Positions 45,158 through 52,781 are shown, counted from the first letter of the stretch. The stretch: DNA of 64,000 nt from Clostridiales bacterium (GCA_022786995.1 JALFUW010000025.1:1-64000); one strand, 5' to 3'. Notes: generated by a model from the letters alone, not told the origin. Translations and numbers: made by a program.

Positions 45158-46045
45158 ATGCTGGACATTATTTGTGAATATGAAGATTACCTGAGCAGGG
45201 TAAGACAGGCGTCCGGTAATACGGTTTCCTCCTATATTCGTGACATTCGTCAGTTTTCTGATTGGCTGGAACGTGCAGAGAAAACCGAACTGCTGAGTGC
45301 TACACAACAGAATATCAGTACATATCTTACTTACCTGGTGGACCATGGGAAATCTGGTTCGACAGCATCGCGAACGCTGGCCAGTCTTAAGAATTTCTAT
45401 GCGTACGCCGTATCTTCTGGTGTTCTGGAAACCTCTCCGATTACTGAGCAGATTCATGTGGATCGTGGCGAGCGCAAACCTCCGCAGATTCTGACAGGTA
45501 GGGAAGTGGAGCTGCTTTTATCGCAACCTGTTACTACTGATCCGAAGGGTCTTCGCGACAAAGCAATGCTGGAACTTATGTACGCAACCGGCATTCGCGT
45601 TTCGGAACTGATTGACTTGGATGTTGAGAGCGTAAATCTCGAAATGGGTGTTATTCGCTGTCAAGGAGCGAAAAAGACGCGTGTTATTCCTGTGTATCCC
45701 GCTGCACAAAAGGCCCTTGCAGTTTACCTCAGTGATGCCCGGCCTTACTTGACTGTGGGCACTTCGGAATCTGCGTTGTTTGTAAATATAGGCGGCGCCC
45801 GTATGAGCCGTCAGGGTTTCTGGAAGATTCTGAAATACTACCAGGGAAAAGCTGGAATTGAGAAGGAAATAACACCACATACTCTGCGCCATAGTTTTGC
45901 GGTACATCTTTTGGAAAATGGCGCTGATTTGAGTGCGTTGCAGGAGTTGATGGGGCACAGCGATATTTCCTCAACGCAAATGTACGCATCCCTCATAAAT
46001 CAAAAAGTCAAGTCTGTATATAAAAAATGTCATCCGAAAGCATAA
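45158..46045 (+). CDS. xerD: Tyrosine recombinase XerD-like
   Basis: 295 aa. The N-terminal SAM-like core-binding domain (about 1-90) and the C-terminal catalytic domain have the R-H-R-H-Y set: ATGIRVSEL (Arg), HTLRHSFAVHLL (His, Arg), LMGHSDISSTQMY (His, Tyr). It is complete and of Xer size, so it is the best candidate in this window for chromosome dimer resolution at dif. AGGTAGG lies before the ATG. Confidence 0.9.
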   Translation: MLDIICEYEDYLSRVRQASGNTVSSYIRDIRQFSDWLERAEKTELLSATQQNISTYLTYLVDHGKSGSTASRTLASLKNFYAYAVSSGVLETSPITEQIHVDRGERKPPQILTGREVELLLSQPVTTDPKGLRDKAMLELMYATGIRVSELIDLDVESVNLEMGVIRCQGAKKTRVIPVYPAAQKALAVYLSDARPYLTVGTSESALFVNIGGARMSRQGFWKILKYYQGKAGIEKEITPHTLRHSFAVHLLENGADLSALQELMGHSDISSTQMYASLINQKVKSVYKKCHPKA

Positions 46046-46080
46046 AAAAGGGGCTGTTTTTCTACAGCCCCTTTTATTAA
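46046..46080. terminator. Bidirectional terminator between xerD and pfkA
   Basis: 12 bp stem AAAAGGGGCTGT/ACAGCCCCTTTT with a 6 nt loop, beginning right after the xerD stop. The A and T flanks suit both strands. Confidence 0.92.
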
Positions 46081-46106
46081 CAGTATAACGAACGAGAAGG
46101 AAAGGA

Positions 46107-47078
46107 TTAAATGCCGGTCATTGCTGCAAGCAAATCAACTTCCATTTTCTGGATACTCTTGTGCATGGACAGTCCTTCGTCAATATCAACATCTGTGAAT
46201 TCACCATCGTGTGTACAGACAATTCGGTTTGTCTTACCCTGCAGTAGAAGTTCTACAGCCAAATATCCCATTTTGGTAGCGTTGACGCGATCGCGTCCCG
46301 TAGGTGTGCCGCCTCTTTGGATGTGTCCCAAAACAGTCACACGGGGATCCAAATCAGTAGCTTCTTTAATTTTTACCGCGATTTCAGAAGCCGAGCCAGC
46401 GCCCTCAGCTACAACAATCATGTAGTGAGTAAAACCATTGAATCTTGCCTTTCGTATCTTTTCAACAACATCGCGCTCAAAATCAATTTCCTCTTCGGGT
46501 ACCAGGACCGCGGTGGCGCCAACAGCCAAACCAACATACATGGCAAGATATCCAGCGTTCCGGCCCATCACCTCAACAACAGAGCAGCGTTCGTGAGACT
46601 GCATGGTATCGCGAAGCTTATCAATACACTCAATAGCAGTATTCGCCGCAGTATCAAAGCCAATACAATAATTCGTGCAGCTAATATCGTTATCAATCGT
46701 ACCAGGAATACCAATTACATTGATTCCGTATTTGCTTAATGCGCGTGCTCCGCGGAAGGTGCCATCACCTCCAATGGCTATGATACTGTCTAAGCCAAGG
46801 AATTTACAAGTAGAAACTGCCTTTCTTTGACCTTCCTCAGTCATAAACTCCTTGCTTCGAGCTGTATACAGGATCGTTCCGCCTCTGTTAATCGTATGAG
46901 ATACACTTTTCTCATCCAATCTTACAATATCACCGGAAATCAGGCCATTCCATCCGCGACGAATTCCGTAGCACTCCAAACCATGATACAATGCTGTGCG
47001 GACGACCGCACGGACGCAGGGGTTCATGCCAGGGGCATCGCCACCACTGGTAAGTATACCAATTCTCTTAACACTCAT
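46107..47078 (-). CDS. pfkA: ATP-dependent 6-phosphofructokinase
   Basis: 323 aa glycolytic kinase. N-terminal RIGILTSGGDAPGMN, IGGDGTFRGA and IPGTIDNDI are present. Glycines at the two diagnostic positions (GGDG and PGTIDND, not GGDD and PKTIDND) indicate the ATP-using type, not the pyrophosphate type. The ATG at 47078 has GGAGG 8 nt upstream. Single gene between two terminators or repeats. Confidence 0.96.
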   Translation of the reverse strand: MSVKRIGILTSGGDAPGMNPCVRAVVRTALYHGLECYGIRRGWNGLISGDIVRLDEKSVSHTINRGGTILYTARSKEFMTEEGQRKAVSTCKFLGLDSIIAIGGDGTFRGARALSKYGINVIGIPGTIDNDISCTNYCIGFDTAANTAIECIDKLRDTMQSHERCSVVEVMGRNAGYLAMYVGLAVGATAVLVPEEEIDFERDVVEKIRKARFNGFTHYMIVVAEGAGSASEIAVKIKEATDLDPRVTVLGHIQRGGTPTGRDRVNATKMGYLAVELLLQGKTNRIVCTHDGEFTDVDIDEGLSMHKSIQKMEVDLLAAMTGI

Positions 47079-47116
47079 TGTAGGTTCCTCCATTCATACA
47101 GGTTGGATTCGCCTCT

Positions 47117-47145
47117 ATTGTAGCTGCAAATCAAGAAAAAGTAAA
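47117..47145 (-). promoter_or_regulatory. pfkA promoter
   Basis: Minus-strand TTTACT, 17 bp spacer and TACAAT, about 40 bases before the pfkA start. Confidence 0.7.
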
Positions 47146-47343
47146 GACATAATTCGACTATGAACGCACAGAATTTTTCATACCCCTATTACCTTTGAAA
47201 ACTACATCCAAAAGGGCAGAGGGAACGAAAGAAGAAGCATGCCGTGCTGCAATATATTTGGTTCAATGAAAAAACTTGTGAGATTTTTAGACGAACCGAC
47301 AAATGGAGCGTTTGTTGCACAGGTTCAAACATTTCAAAAATGC

Positions 47344-47511
47344 TGTCATCCTGAGCGAAGCGCAGCGTAGTCGAAGGATCTTGGCACGGAATGGACTGCA
47401 AAGGATAACGCAATGCGTAGATCCTTCGACTACGCTGCGCATTTTTCTGAGGTATGACTGCCACCGGCAGTCATGGAATCCGAAATCGCTGACGCTATGC
47501 TCAGGATGACA
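47344..47511. repeat. REP/MITE-type palindromic element
   Basis: Terminal inverted repeats TGTCATCCTGAGC (47344-47356) and GCTCAGGATGACA (47499-47511). Inside, a 22 bp perfect inverted pair at 47360-47381 and 47419-47440 carries the CGAAGGATC motif seen in intergenic TCATCCTGAGCGAAG-type repeats of many bacteria. Non-coding. A different family from the two MITE copies at 26 kb and 49.8 kb. Confidence 0.75.
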
Positions 47512-47531
47512 AGGTTTTCTGTTATTTGCGG

Positions 47532-47649
47532 CTGCCCGACAAATTCCAATTTCGTAACAGCTTATGGTCGAGGGGCCCAAAGGATGTAGGATGACCGCCC
47601 AGCGTCCGTGACGCATTGGCTGCGGGCCCTGCCCGCCAAATTCCAATTT
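47532..47649. repeat. Direct repeat pair around a GGGCCC dyad
   Basis: CTGCCCGACAAATTCCAATT at 47532 recurs at 47629 with one change; 20 of 21 bases are identical, and the repeats begin 97 bp apart. The segment between contains GGGGCCC and GGGCCC facing each other. Each repeat unit also contains the small dyad AAATTCCAATTT. Confidence 0.7.
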
Positions 47650-47813
47650 GTCTGACAGTGGAAGCTTTCGGTCAATATTCCTGAATCCTGCGCCCCGGTG
47701 GAAAGCAGGCAAGGGAAAGGCACACACAAACTCTTTCATTGAACCATAAATTTGTAATATCATTTCGGCAAATCCGAGAATGGCGTACGGGGACAGAAAA
47801 CAAACGAAACAAA

Positions 47814-47841
47814 ACGCTACAAAACCGCAATTTTGTAGCGA
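47814..47841. promoter_or_regulatory. 28 bp dyad, 11-6-11 layout (site 1)
   Basis: ACGCTACAAAA - CCGCAA - TTTTGTAGCGA: two 11 bp arms (10 bp perfectly complementary) around a 6 bp centre, the geometry of Xer/tyrosine-recombinase core sites. A near-identical dyad lies 140 bp downstream in front of a recombinase gene. It could also be a terminator-like hairpin, but no gene ends here. Confidence 0.55.
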
Positions 47842-47953
47842 CTGAGCCAGATACGGCTTGGGTTAGCGTCGGCAGCAGCTAGGGAGGGGAGCGCCCACCC
47901 GGTGAGGGGTTCGGCACTGGAACTTCAGAAGCAGTTATTCGTAGGCCTGACGA

Positions 47954-47981
47954 ACGCAACAAAATAAAAATTTTGTTGCGT
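47954..47981. promoter_or_regulatory. 28 bp dyad, 11-6-11 layout (site 2), in recombinase promoter
   Basis: ACGCAACAAAA - TAAAAA - TTTTGTTGCGT: perfect 11 bp arms around a 6 bp centre. Arm sequence matches site 1 at 10 of 11 bases. The right arm contains the -35 box (TTGCGT) of the recombinase promoter, so a protein bound here would repress that gene. Confidence 0.6.
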
Positions 47982-48004
47982 TTAGATGCAATTTGTGATA
48001 GAAT
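47976..48004 (+). promoter_or_regulatory. Promoter of tyrosine recombinase gene
   Basis: TTGCGT (47976-47981), 17 bp spacer and TAGAAT (47999-48004), about 70 bases before the ATG at 48078. The -35 box lies within dyad site 2. Confidence 0.65.
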
Positions 48005-48077
48005 ATAAGCACAGCCGCATCGACTATGATCCCAAGGATTATCACCGAATCGATAACACATGTTTTTTGGAGGCTTT

Positions 48078-49076
48078 ATGAAACGCTATTCAGATTGTCC
48101 GCAAGTTCTGCGAGAATTTCTAATTTACCACGAAAACATTATGGGCCAGTCACCGTTGACAATATCTGAGTATTATCTGGATCTGAGAATGTTTCTCAGG
48201 TTTATCAAACTCATGCGTAATGATATGCCCATCTCAACCCAGCTGGACAATATTGATATTCGCGATGTAGATATTTCGTTTATTCAAAGTATCGATACTT
48301 CTGATGTATTTGATTTTCTATCGTACTTAGCGAATGATCGGGCTATCCACCCGGACTCAGTTTCTCCAGACTACGGAGTATCTCCATCTGCCCGTGCAAG
48401 AAAGCTTTCTTCGATTAAATCGTTTTTCAAATACTTAACAGTAAGAACGAAGCAACTGCAGGAAAATCCCGTTGCGGATTTGGAGTATCCAAAACTTCGC
48501 AAAAGTCTACCGAAGTACCTGACTATGGAACAGTCAGCTGCTTTGCTTCAGGCCGTTTCTGGGCAAAACGAAAAGCGCGATTATGCAATCTTGATGCTGT
48601 TCTTGAACTGTGGAATCCGCCGCAGTGAGTTGGTCGGGTTAAATCTTTCAGATGTTTATGAAGATCGCATCCGTGTCCTTGGCAAAGGCAATAAAGAACG
48701 CTTTGTGTACTTCGGAAAGGCTTGCCGCAAGGCTATTGATGCGTATCTGATTGAGCGCAACAAGAAAGAACTGTCGGACAACCGGGCGTTGTTTGGTTCA
48801 AGGGATAACAACAGAATCAGTGTCACAGCGGTGCACAGATTGGTAAAAAAAGCGCTTCTGAAGGCTGGCCTAGATTCCACACAGTTTTCAGCACACAAGC
48901 TGCGTCATACTGCCGCAACAATGATGCTCTCAGGTGGTGTTGATGTAAAAACTGTACAGGAAGTGCTGGGACATGAAAATCTGAATACAACCCAGATATA
49001 CACCCATATTGAAAATACGGAGTTGAGGATCGCGGCCGAAGCGAATCCACTCTCAAAACTTGATTTCGAAAAATAG
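48078..49076 (+). CDS. Second Xer-like tyrosine recombinase
   Basis: 332 aa. The N-terminal core-binding domain is longer than in XerC/D (extra segment around ISTQLDNIDIRDVDISFIQ and SPDYGVSPSAR). Catalytic residues are present: NCGIRRSELVG (Arg), HKLRHTAATMM (His, Arg), LGHENLNTTQIYTHI (His, Tyr). The ATG at 48078 follows GGAGG. It is preceded by two 11-6-11 dyads and followed after 54 bases by a membrane-anchored XRE gene. No phage or ICE genes adjoin, so it is a stand-alone recombinase. Its substrate may be the dyads, dif, or an invertible locus elsewhere. Confidence 0.88.
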   Translation: MKRYSDCPQVLREFLIYHENIMGQSPLTISEYYLDLRMFLRFIKLMRNDMPISTQLDNIDIRDVDISFIQSIDTSDVFDFLSYLANDRAIHPDSVSPDYGVSPSARARKLSSIKSFFKYLTVRTKQLQENPVADLEYPKLRKSLPKYLTMEQSAALLQAVSGQNEKRDYAILMLFLNCGIRRSELVGLNLSDVYEDRIRVLGKGNKERFVYFGKACRKAIDAYLIERNKKELSDNRALFGSRDNNRISVTAVHRLVKKALLKAGLDSTQFSAHKLRHTAATMMLSGGVDVKTVQEVLGHENLNTTQIYTHIENTELRIAAEANPLSKLDFEK

Positions 49077-49130
49077 TGGAAATAATGTCGATTGCAACTG
49101 ATTGTTGCTAAGAAATTGTGGGTAATTCTT

Positions 49131-49520
49131 ATGTCTATTGGAGAAAGAATTGTACAGTTGAGGAATGATAAGGGCGTTTCTCAGGGGCAGCTTGCGCAAA
49201 TCCTGGGCGTGTCTCGCCAGGCGATCAGCAAATGGGAAAATGATCAAAGCAGTCCAGACACTCTTCACCTTATCAAGCTTGCGGATGTTTTGGATACCGA
49301 GGTTGAATATCTGGCGACAGGACGGAAACCGGTCTATGAAGAGGCTCCGATTGTTGTAAATATGGTTCATAAAGTTGATAAAGTGGTAGAGAAAGTAGTC
49401 GAAAAGCCTATACTCAGAAAGATTGTGCGGGTAAAATATGTCAGAAATCCTTTGGAATACTTTTTGCTTGCTGTTATTTCCCTGATCATTGGCCTTATTC
49501 TTGGAGCAATTTTCCTTTAA
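49131..49520 (+). CDS. XRE-family regulator with C-terminal membrane anchor
   Basis: 129 aa. An N-terminal HTH_3 domain (IGERIVQLRNDKGVSQGQLAQILGVSRQAISKWENDQSSP) is followed by a Val/Lys-rich linker (VHKVDKVVEKVVEKPILRKIV) and one C-terminal membrane helix (EYFLLAVISLIIGLILGAIFL). A DNA-binding protein tethered to the membrane. It is downstream of the recombinase gene on the same strand and could sense the envelope or repress its own operon. No strong ribosome binding site is visible before ATG 49131. Confidence 0.85.
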   Translation: MSIGERIVQLRNDKGVSQGQLAQILGVSRQAISKWENDQSSPDTLHLIKLADVLDTEVEYLATGRKPVYEEAPIVVNMVHKVDKVVEKVVEKPILRKIVRVKYVRNPLEYFLLAVISLIIGLILGAIFL

Positions 49521-49549
49521 CCCCCCTCCCCTTCTCCCCTTTTAGATAA

Positions 49550-49585
49550 AAAAAGAAGGTACACAATTGTGCACCTTCTTTTTTT
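49550..49585. terminator. Bidirectional terminator between XRE gene and tRNA-Leu
   Basis: AAGAAGGT..ACC TTCTT stem around a near-palindromic CACAATTGTG core, flanked by A-run and T-run. Ends both the recombinase-XRE transcript and the leftward tRNA. Confidence 0.9.
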
Positions 49586-49672
49586 GGTGGGCGAGGCGGG
49601 ACTTGAACCCGCACGTCCGCAGTGAACACTAGAACCTGAATCTAGCGAGTCTACCAATTCCACCACTCGCCC
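49585..49672 (-). tRNA. tRNA-Leu (anticodon CAG), CCA encoded
   Basis: Minus-strand cloverleaf: acceptor GGGCGAG/CTCGCCC with A discriminator and encoded CCA; D-arm region GTGGAATTGGTAGAC; anticodon stem CTAGA/TCTAG with loop TTCAGGT giving anticodon CAG; a long variable arm as in class II tRNAs; T-loop GGTTCAAGTCC. Reads CUG codons. Its own consensus promoter lies 30 bases upstream. Confidence 0.96.
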
Positions 49673-49704
49673 ATATCTCGTTGCCGTCTCTCAACGACCA
49701 ACAT

Positions 49705-49733
49705 ATGATACCACAGGTTCTTGTAATTGTCAA
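49705..49733 (-). promoter_or_regulatory. tRNA-Leu promoter
   Basis: Minus-strand TTGACA, 17 bp spacer and TATCAT, ending 33 bases before the mature tRNA 5' end. Confidence 0.85.
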
Positions 49734-49818
49734 TAAGAAAAAACTTGAGTTTCGGTATATCTTAGTCCCCAAGTTATCCACAGGAGAAAAACCACCAAAC
49801 AAGAAAAGCCGAAATAGT

Positions 49819-49985
49819 TAGGGCAACACCGCATAATGGGACAAGGAGATTCGGTGAGAGATTTTGACCCGAGCGAAAGTATGAAAAATGCGGGAATACT
49901 GGATGTATTTCCCATTTTTCATACTGCACGATTGGGGCAAAAGATCCGCCGAAGCCCGCAGTGCCCATTGTACGGTGTTGCCTTA
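49819..49985. mobile_element. Palindromic MITE, copy 2 (TA target)
   Basis: About 165 bp element with terminal inverted repeats GGGCAACACCGCATAATGGG and, inverted, AGGCAACACCGTACAATGGG, flanked by TA. A central dyad GTATGAAAAATG/CCATTTTTCATAC gives it hairpin structure. Its reverse complement aligns with the element at 26073-26239 over the full length. The right TA (49984-49985) forms part of the TAA stop codon of the leftward coaX gene, just as copy 1 abuts sigF. Confidence 0.8.
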
Positions 49986-50753
49986 GCATTTTTTGTTCTT
50001 TTTGTAAATTATGTTCAAGCCTTTCAGCAGAAGATCCTTCTCAAGTATGATCTCCCGCTTACACAGCGGTGTAATGAACTGCGCCAGACCGCCAGTGGCA
50101 ATCAACGTGCAGCGGTGTCCAAGCTCTTCTTCCATCCGCTCAACAAGTCCGTCAATCATTGCAGCGGTTCCGTACATCATTCCGCTGCGCATACAGTCCA
50201 CCGTATTTTTACCAATGACCTGTTTCGGCTGGTCAAGGCTGATTCCCGGCAGCTGCGCCGCGCGGCTGGTCAGTGCGTCCAGCGAGACCCGGACACCGGG
50301 GAAAATCACGCCGCCCATATACACATTTTCTGGCTCCACCGCTTCAATGGTGGTAGCGGTACCCAGATCCAGCAGAAGCAGCGGCGCTTTGTATTCAGCC
50401 AATGCGGCAACCGCGATCACGATCCGGTCGCTGCCCACCTGAGAAGGCACATCCACATGGATGTTAAGGCCCGTTTTCAGTCCGGGGCCCACCACCATGG
50501 GCTGCTTTCCGATGATCTTGATCACGCCGGTTCGTACGGAGTTAAATACCGGCGGAACCACCGAAGAAATAATGCAGTCCTTGATATCCGACCGATCTAC
50601 ACCATATGCTTCCAGCATGTTTTTGATCTCCACGCCGTACTGATCCGATGTTCTGGTGCGGTCGGTGGCGATACGGGCTTTGAAAAGGATTTTATCGTCA
50701 CGAAAGCAGCCAATTACAAGATTGGTATTGCCGATATCAATGGCCAGAAGCAT
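49983..50753 (-). CDS. coaX: Type III pantothenate kinase
   Basis: 256 aa ASKHA-fold kinase, first step of CoA synthesis. Conserved MLLAIDIGNTNLVIG, LLLDLGTATTIEAV, GRVSLDALTSRAAQLPG-type segment (GVRVSLDALTSRAAQLP) and GTAAMIDGLVERM are present. It lies 12 bases after the ECF S component gene. Its stop codon TAA falls on the boundary of MITE copy 2; the C-terminus (IYKKNKKC) is lysine-rich but the length is normal. Confidence 0.95.
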   Translation of the reverse strand: MLLAIDIGNTNLVIGCFRDDKILFKARIATDRTRTSDQYGVEIKNMLEAYGVDRSDIKDCIISSVVPPVFNSVRTGVIKIIGKQPMVVGPGLKTGLNIHVDVPSQVGSDRIVIAVAALAEYKAPLLLLDLGTATTIEAVEPENVYMGGVIFPGVRVSLDALTSRAAQLPGISLDQPKQVIGKNTVDCMRSGMMYGTAAMIDGLVERMEEELGHRCTLIATGGLAQFITPLCKREIILEKDLLLKGLNIIYKKNKKC

Positions 50754-50765
50754 ACTATTTCCTCC

Positions 50766-51398
50766 TTATCGATTCTTCATGCGTGCCATCAGATGCAGCA
50801 GCGCTTTGCCGATGACAGTCACCAGCACCGCCGCAATAATTGCCTCGGGAATGCCGGAAGCCGTAACGGTTCCCATCACAAGCCCAAAGACGGCAGTGAT
50901 CGCCACATTCTTTGCCTGGGCGTACTGCTGGGCCAGCAGCAGATAGATGCTGCCCATCACCAGAATCGTGTGGCAGATGGTAGAGACAGCCGCCGTCACC
51001 GGCAGAGCCAGATAGTCCTGCTTCAGCACTTTTTTTAGCCCTTTCCAGAGCCAGCCGGCAATCACACCCAGCAGAATCCGGCAGCCCAGGGCGATCCAAA
51101 GGCTTTTCAAAACACCCGGCAGACCTTCCGTGGTCATAAACGGAGAAAAGGCGAATGCCAGCAGTCCGGGAGAAGTGGTATTGGCCCAGATGGAACAAAG
51201 GCCAAATACGCCGCCCAGTACCGCGCCCGCGGCGGGTCCCAGAAGGACGGCGCCCAGAATCACCGGGATGTGCATGGTGGTGGCTTTGATCACAGGCAGC
51301 GGAATAAATCCGATGCCGGTGGCGCCCATCACCAGCAAAATTCCGCAGAACATTGCCAGCGTCGCCATATAGCGGGTGTCCATTTTTTTACGGTTCAT
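50766..51398 (-). CDS. ECF transporter S component, probably for pantothenate (PanT-like)
   Basis: 210 aa, about six membrane helices. The N-terminal YMATLAMFCGILLVMGATGIGFIPLPVIKATTMHIPVILGAVLLGP pattern, cut into two helices, and the GAVLGGVFGLCSIWANT stretch are typical of ECF S components. Substrate is inferred from its operon with coaX and the adjacent divergent coaBC, all pantothenate users. It would need the shared EcfA/A'/T module encoded elsewhere. ATG 51398 has AGGAGG 9 nt upstream. Confidence 0.82.
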   Translation of the reverse strand: MNRKKMDTRYMATLAMFCGILLVMGATGIGFIPLPVIKATTMHIPVILGAVLLGPAAGAVLGGVFGLCSIWANTTSPGLLAFAFSPFMTTEGLPGVLKSLWIALGCRILLGVIAGWLWKGLKKVLKQDYLALPVTAAVSTICHTILVMGSIYLLLAQQYAQAKNVAITAVFGLVMGTVTASGIPEAIIAAVLVTVIGKALLHLMARMKNR

Positions 51399-51472
51399 AT
51401 TCAATTACCTCCTGCTGCCGTTCCTCATGTAAGGATACAGCGCAAATTTTACGGGCTTCCGCCCAAAACGGT

Positions 51473-51501
51473 ATTATAGCAGAGCTGTTTCAAAAAAACA
51501 A
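51473..51501 (-). promoter_or_regulatory. Promoter of the ECF-coaX operon
   Basis: Minus-strand TTGTTT, 17 bp spacer and TATAAT. The 70 base leader contains a small GGGC-GGAA-GCCC hairpin. Confidence 0.7.
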
Positions 51502-51515
51502 GTAAAAATCCTGCC

Positions 51516-51544
51516 TTTACATCAAGGCCCAATCGGGGTATAAT
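51516..51544 (+). promoter_or_regulatory. coaBC promoter
   Basis: TTTACA (51516-51521), 17 bp spacer and TATAAT (51539-51544). Its -35 box lies 14 bases from that of the divergent operon, so a single regulator could control both. Confidence 0.8.
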
Positions 51545-51577
51545 GAACGCAAATGAGCCGATTCGGGAGGATTTTGT

Positions 51578-52774
51578 ATGCTGAAGGGAAAAACGGTTTT
51601 GCTTGGCGTTACCGGCGGAATCGCTGCCTATAAGGCCGCGGCGCTGGCATCGACTCTCGTCAAGCAGCATGCGGCTGTGGAAGTGGTCATGACGGAGCAT
51701 GCCACTGAGTTTATTACGCCGCTGACCTTTGAACAGCTCACCGGTCGAAAGGTCATGGTCGATACCTTTGACCGAAATTTCGTCCATCAGGTGGAGCATA
51801 TTTCCCTTGCCCAGCGCACGGATCTGGTCATCATCGCTCCCGCAACCGCCAATATCTGCGCCAAGCTGGCCCACGGGCTTGCCGACGATATGCTGACAAC
51901 CACCGTGCTTGCCTGCCGCTGTCCCAAGCTGATTGCCCCTGCCATGAACACGAATATGTACGAAAACCCCGTGACCCAGGACAATCTGGATACCCTGCGG
52001 CGCTACGGCTGGGATGTAATTTCCCCAGCCAGCGGACGCCTGGCATGCGGCGCGGTAGGGCCCGGCAAGCTGCCGGAGCCGGAGGAGTTGCTGCAATATA
52101 TTCTGCGGCGGCTGGCATTTCCTCATGATCTGGAGGGTAAGAAAGTGCTCATCAGCGCCGGCCCCACCCAGGAAGCGCTGGATCCCGTGCGATACCTGAC
52201 AAACCATTCCACGGGAAAAATGGGCTATGCGCTGGCCCGGATGGCCATGCTGCGGGGTGCGGAGGTGACATTGGTTTCCGGTCCGGTCTCTATTGCTCCT
52301 CCTCCCTTTGTTCGGCTGGTTCCCATCGTATCCGCACAGGATATGTTCGAGGCCATTACGGCCGACGCGCCCGGCGCTGACTATATCTTTATGGCGGCAG
52401 CCGTGGCGGACTACACACCCGCCCAGTACGCGGACGATAAAATCAAGAAACACGACGGCGATATGTCTATTCCTCTGCAAAGAACCAAAGATATTCTGGG
52501 ATATTTGGGAGAACACCGTTCTGATAACCAGATCATCTGCGGATTCTCCATGGAAACCCAGGATATGCTGGAAAACAGCCGGGCAAAACTCCAAAAAAAG
52601 AAGGTAGATATGATCTGCGCCAACAATCTGAAGGTTCCCGGCGCCGGCTTTGGGGTGGATACCAATGTCATTACCATGATCACGAGGGACAACATCACAG
52701 AGCTTCCGCTGCTGACCAAGGACGAAACCGCAAACGCCATCCTTGATAAGGCAGTAAACCTTTCCAATCGATAA
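51578..52774 (+). CDS. coaBC: Bifunctional phosphopantothenoylcysteine decarboxylase/synthetase
   Basis: 398 aa, steps two and three of CoA synthesis. The N-terminal flavin-dependent CoaC domain (LLGVTGGIAAYKAAAL, the catalytic His in HQVEHISLA, APAMNTNMYENP) is joined to the CoaB ligase domain (VLISAGPTQEALDPVRYLTNHSTGKMGYALA, DYIFMAAAVADYTP). Together with coaX, the ECF S component and coaD, the window encodes uptake and most of the route from pantothenate to dephospho-CoA. Confidence 0.96.
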   Translation: MLKGKTVLLGVTGGIAAYKAAALASTLVKQHAAVEVVMTEHATEFITPLTFEQLTGRKVMVDTFDRNFVHQVEHISLAQRTDLVIIAPATANICAKLAHGLADDMLTTTVLACRCPKLIAPAMNTNMYENPVTQDNLDTLRRYGWDVISPASGRLACGAVGPGKLPEPEELLQYILRRLAFPHDLEGKKVLISAGPTQEALDPVRYLTNHSTGKMGYALARMAMLRGAEVTLVSGPVSIAPPPFVRLVPIVSAQDMFEAITADAPGADYIFMAAAVADYTPAQYADDKIKKHDGDMSIPLQRTKDILGYLGEHRSDNQIICGFSMETQDMLENSRAKLQKKKVDMICANNLKVPGAGFGVDTNVITMITRDNITELPLLTKDETANAILDKAVNLSNR

Positions 52775-52781
52775 TATGAAT

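Larger units (their letters stand above)
47257..47745. repeat. Composite repeat region bounded by inverted repeats
   Basis: The 1 kb gap between pfkA and the next recombinase gene has no supportable coding sequence. A roughly 490 bp block in it is bounded by inverted repeats: GGTTCAATGAAA..A..TTGTG at 47260-47280 and its complement at 47725-47745 (about 18 of 21 identical). Inside are a separate palindromic element and a pair of direct repeats, listed below. It looks like nested non-autonomous elements and not a gene remnant. Confidence 0.6.

Noticed and set aside
46107-47078. Pyrophosphate-dependent phosphofructokinase
   Set aside because: Both diagnostic positions are glycine (GGDG, PGTIDND), as in ATP-dependent enzymes.
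47344-47649. Short repeats that might be a CRISPR array
   Set aside because: Only two copies of each repeat, palindromic nesting and no regular spacers; no cas genes in the window.
47900-47930. LexA/SOS box (GGTTC...GGAAC)
   Set aside because: The half-sites are in the wrong orientation and spacing (GTTC-N7-GAAC, not GAAC-N4-GTTC).
47814-47981. dif site for XerCD
   Set aside because: The arms ACGCWACAAAA do not resemble the Firmicutes dif arms (TTATGTAAACT-like half), and there are two copies; kept only as putative recombinase-related dyads.
49585-49672. tRNA-Leu as an ICE or phage attachment site for the adjacent recombinase
   Set aside because: No duplicated 3' tRNA fragment is visible near the recombinase gene and no mobile-element genes adjoin; a terminator separates them.
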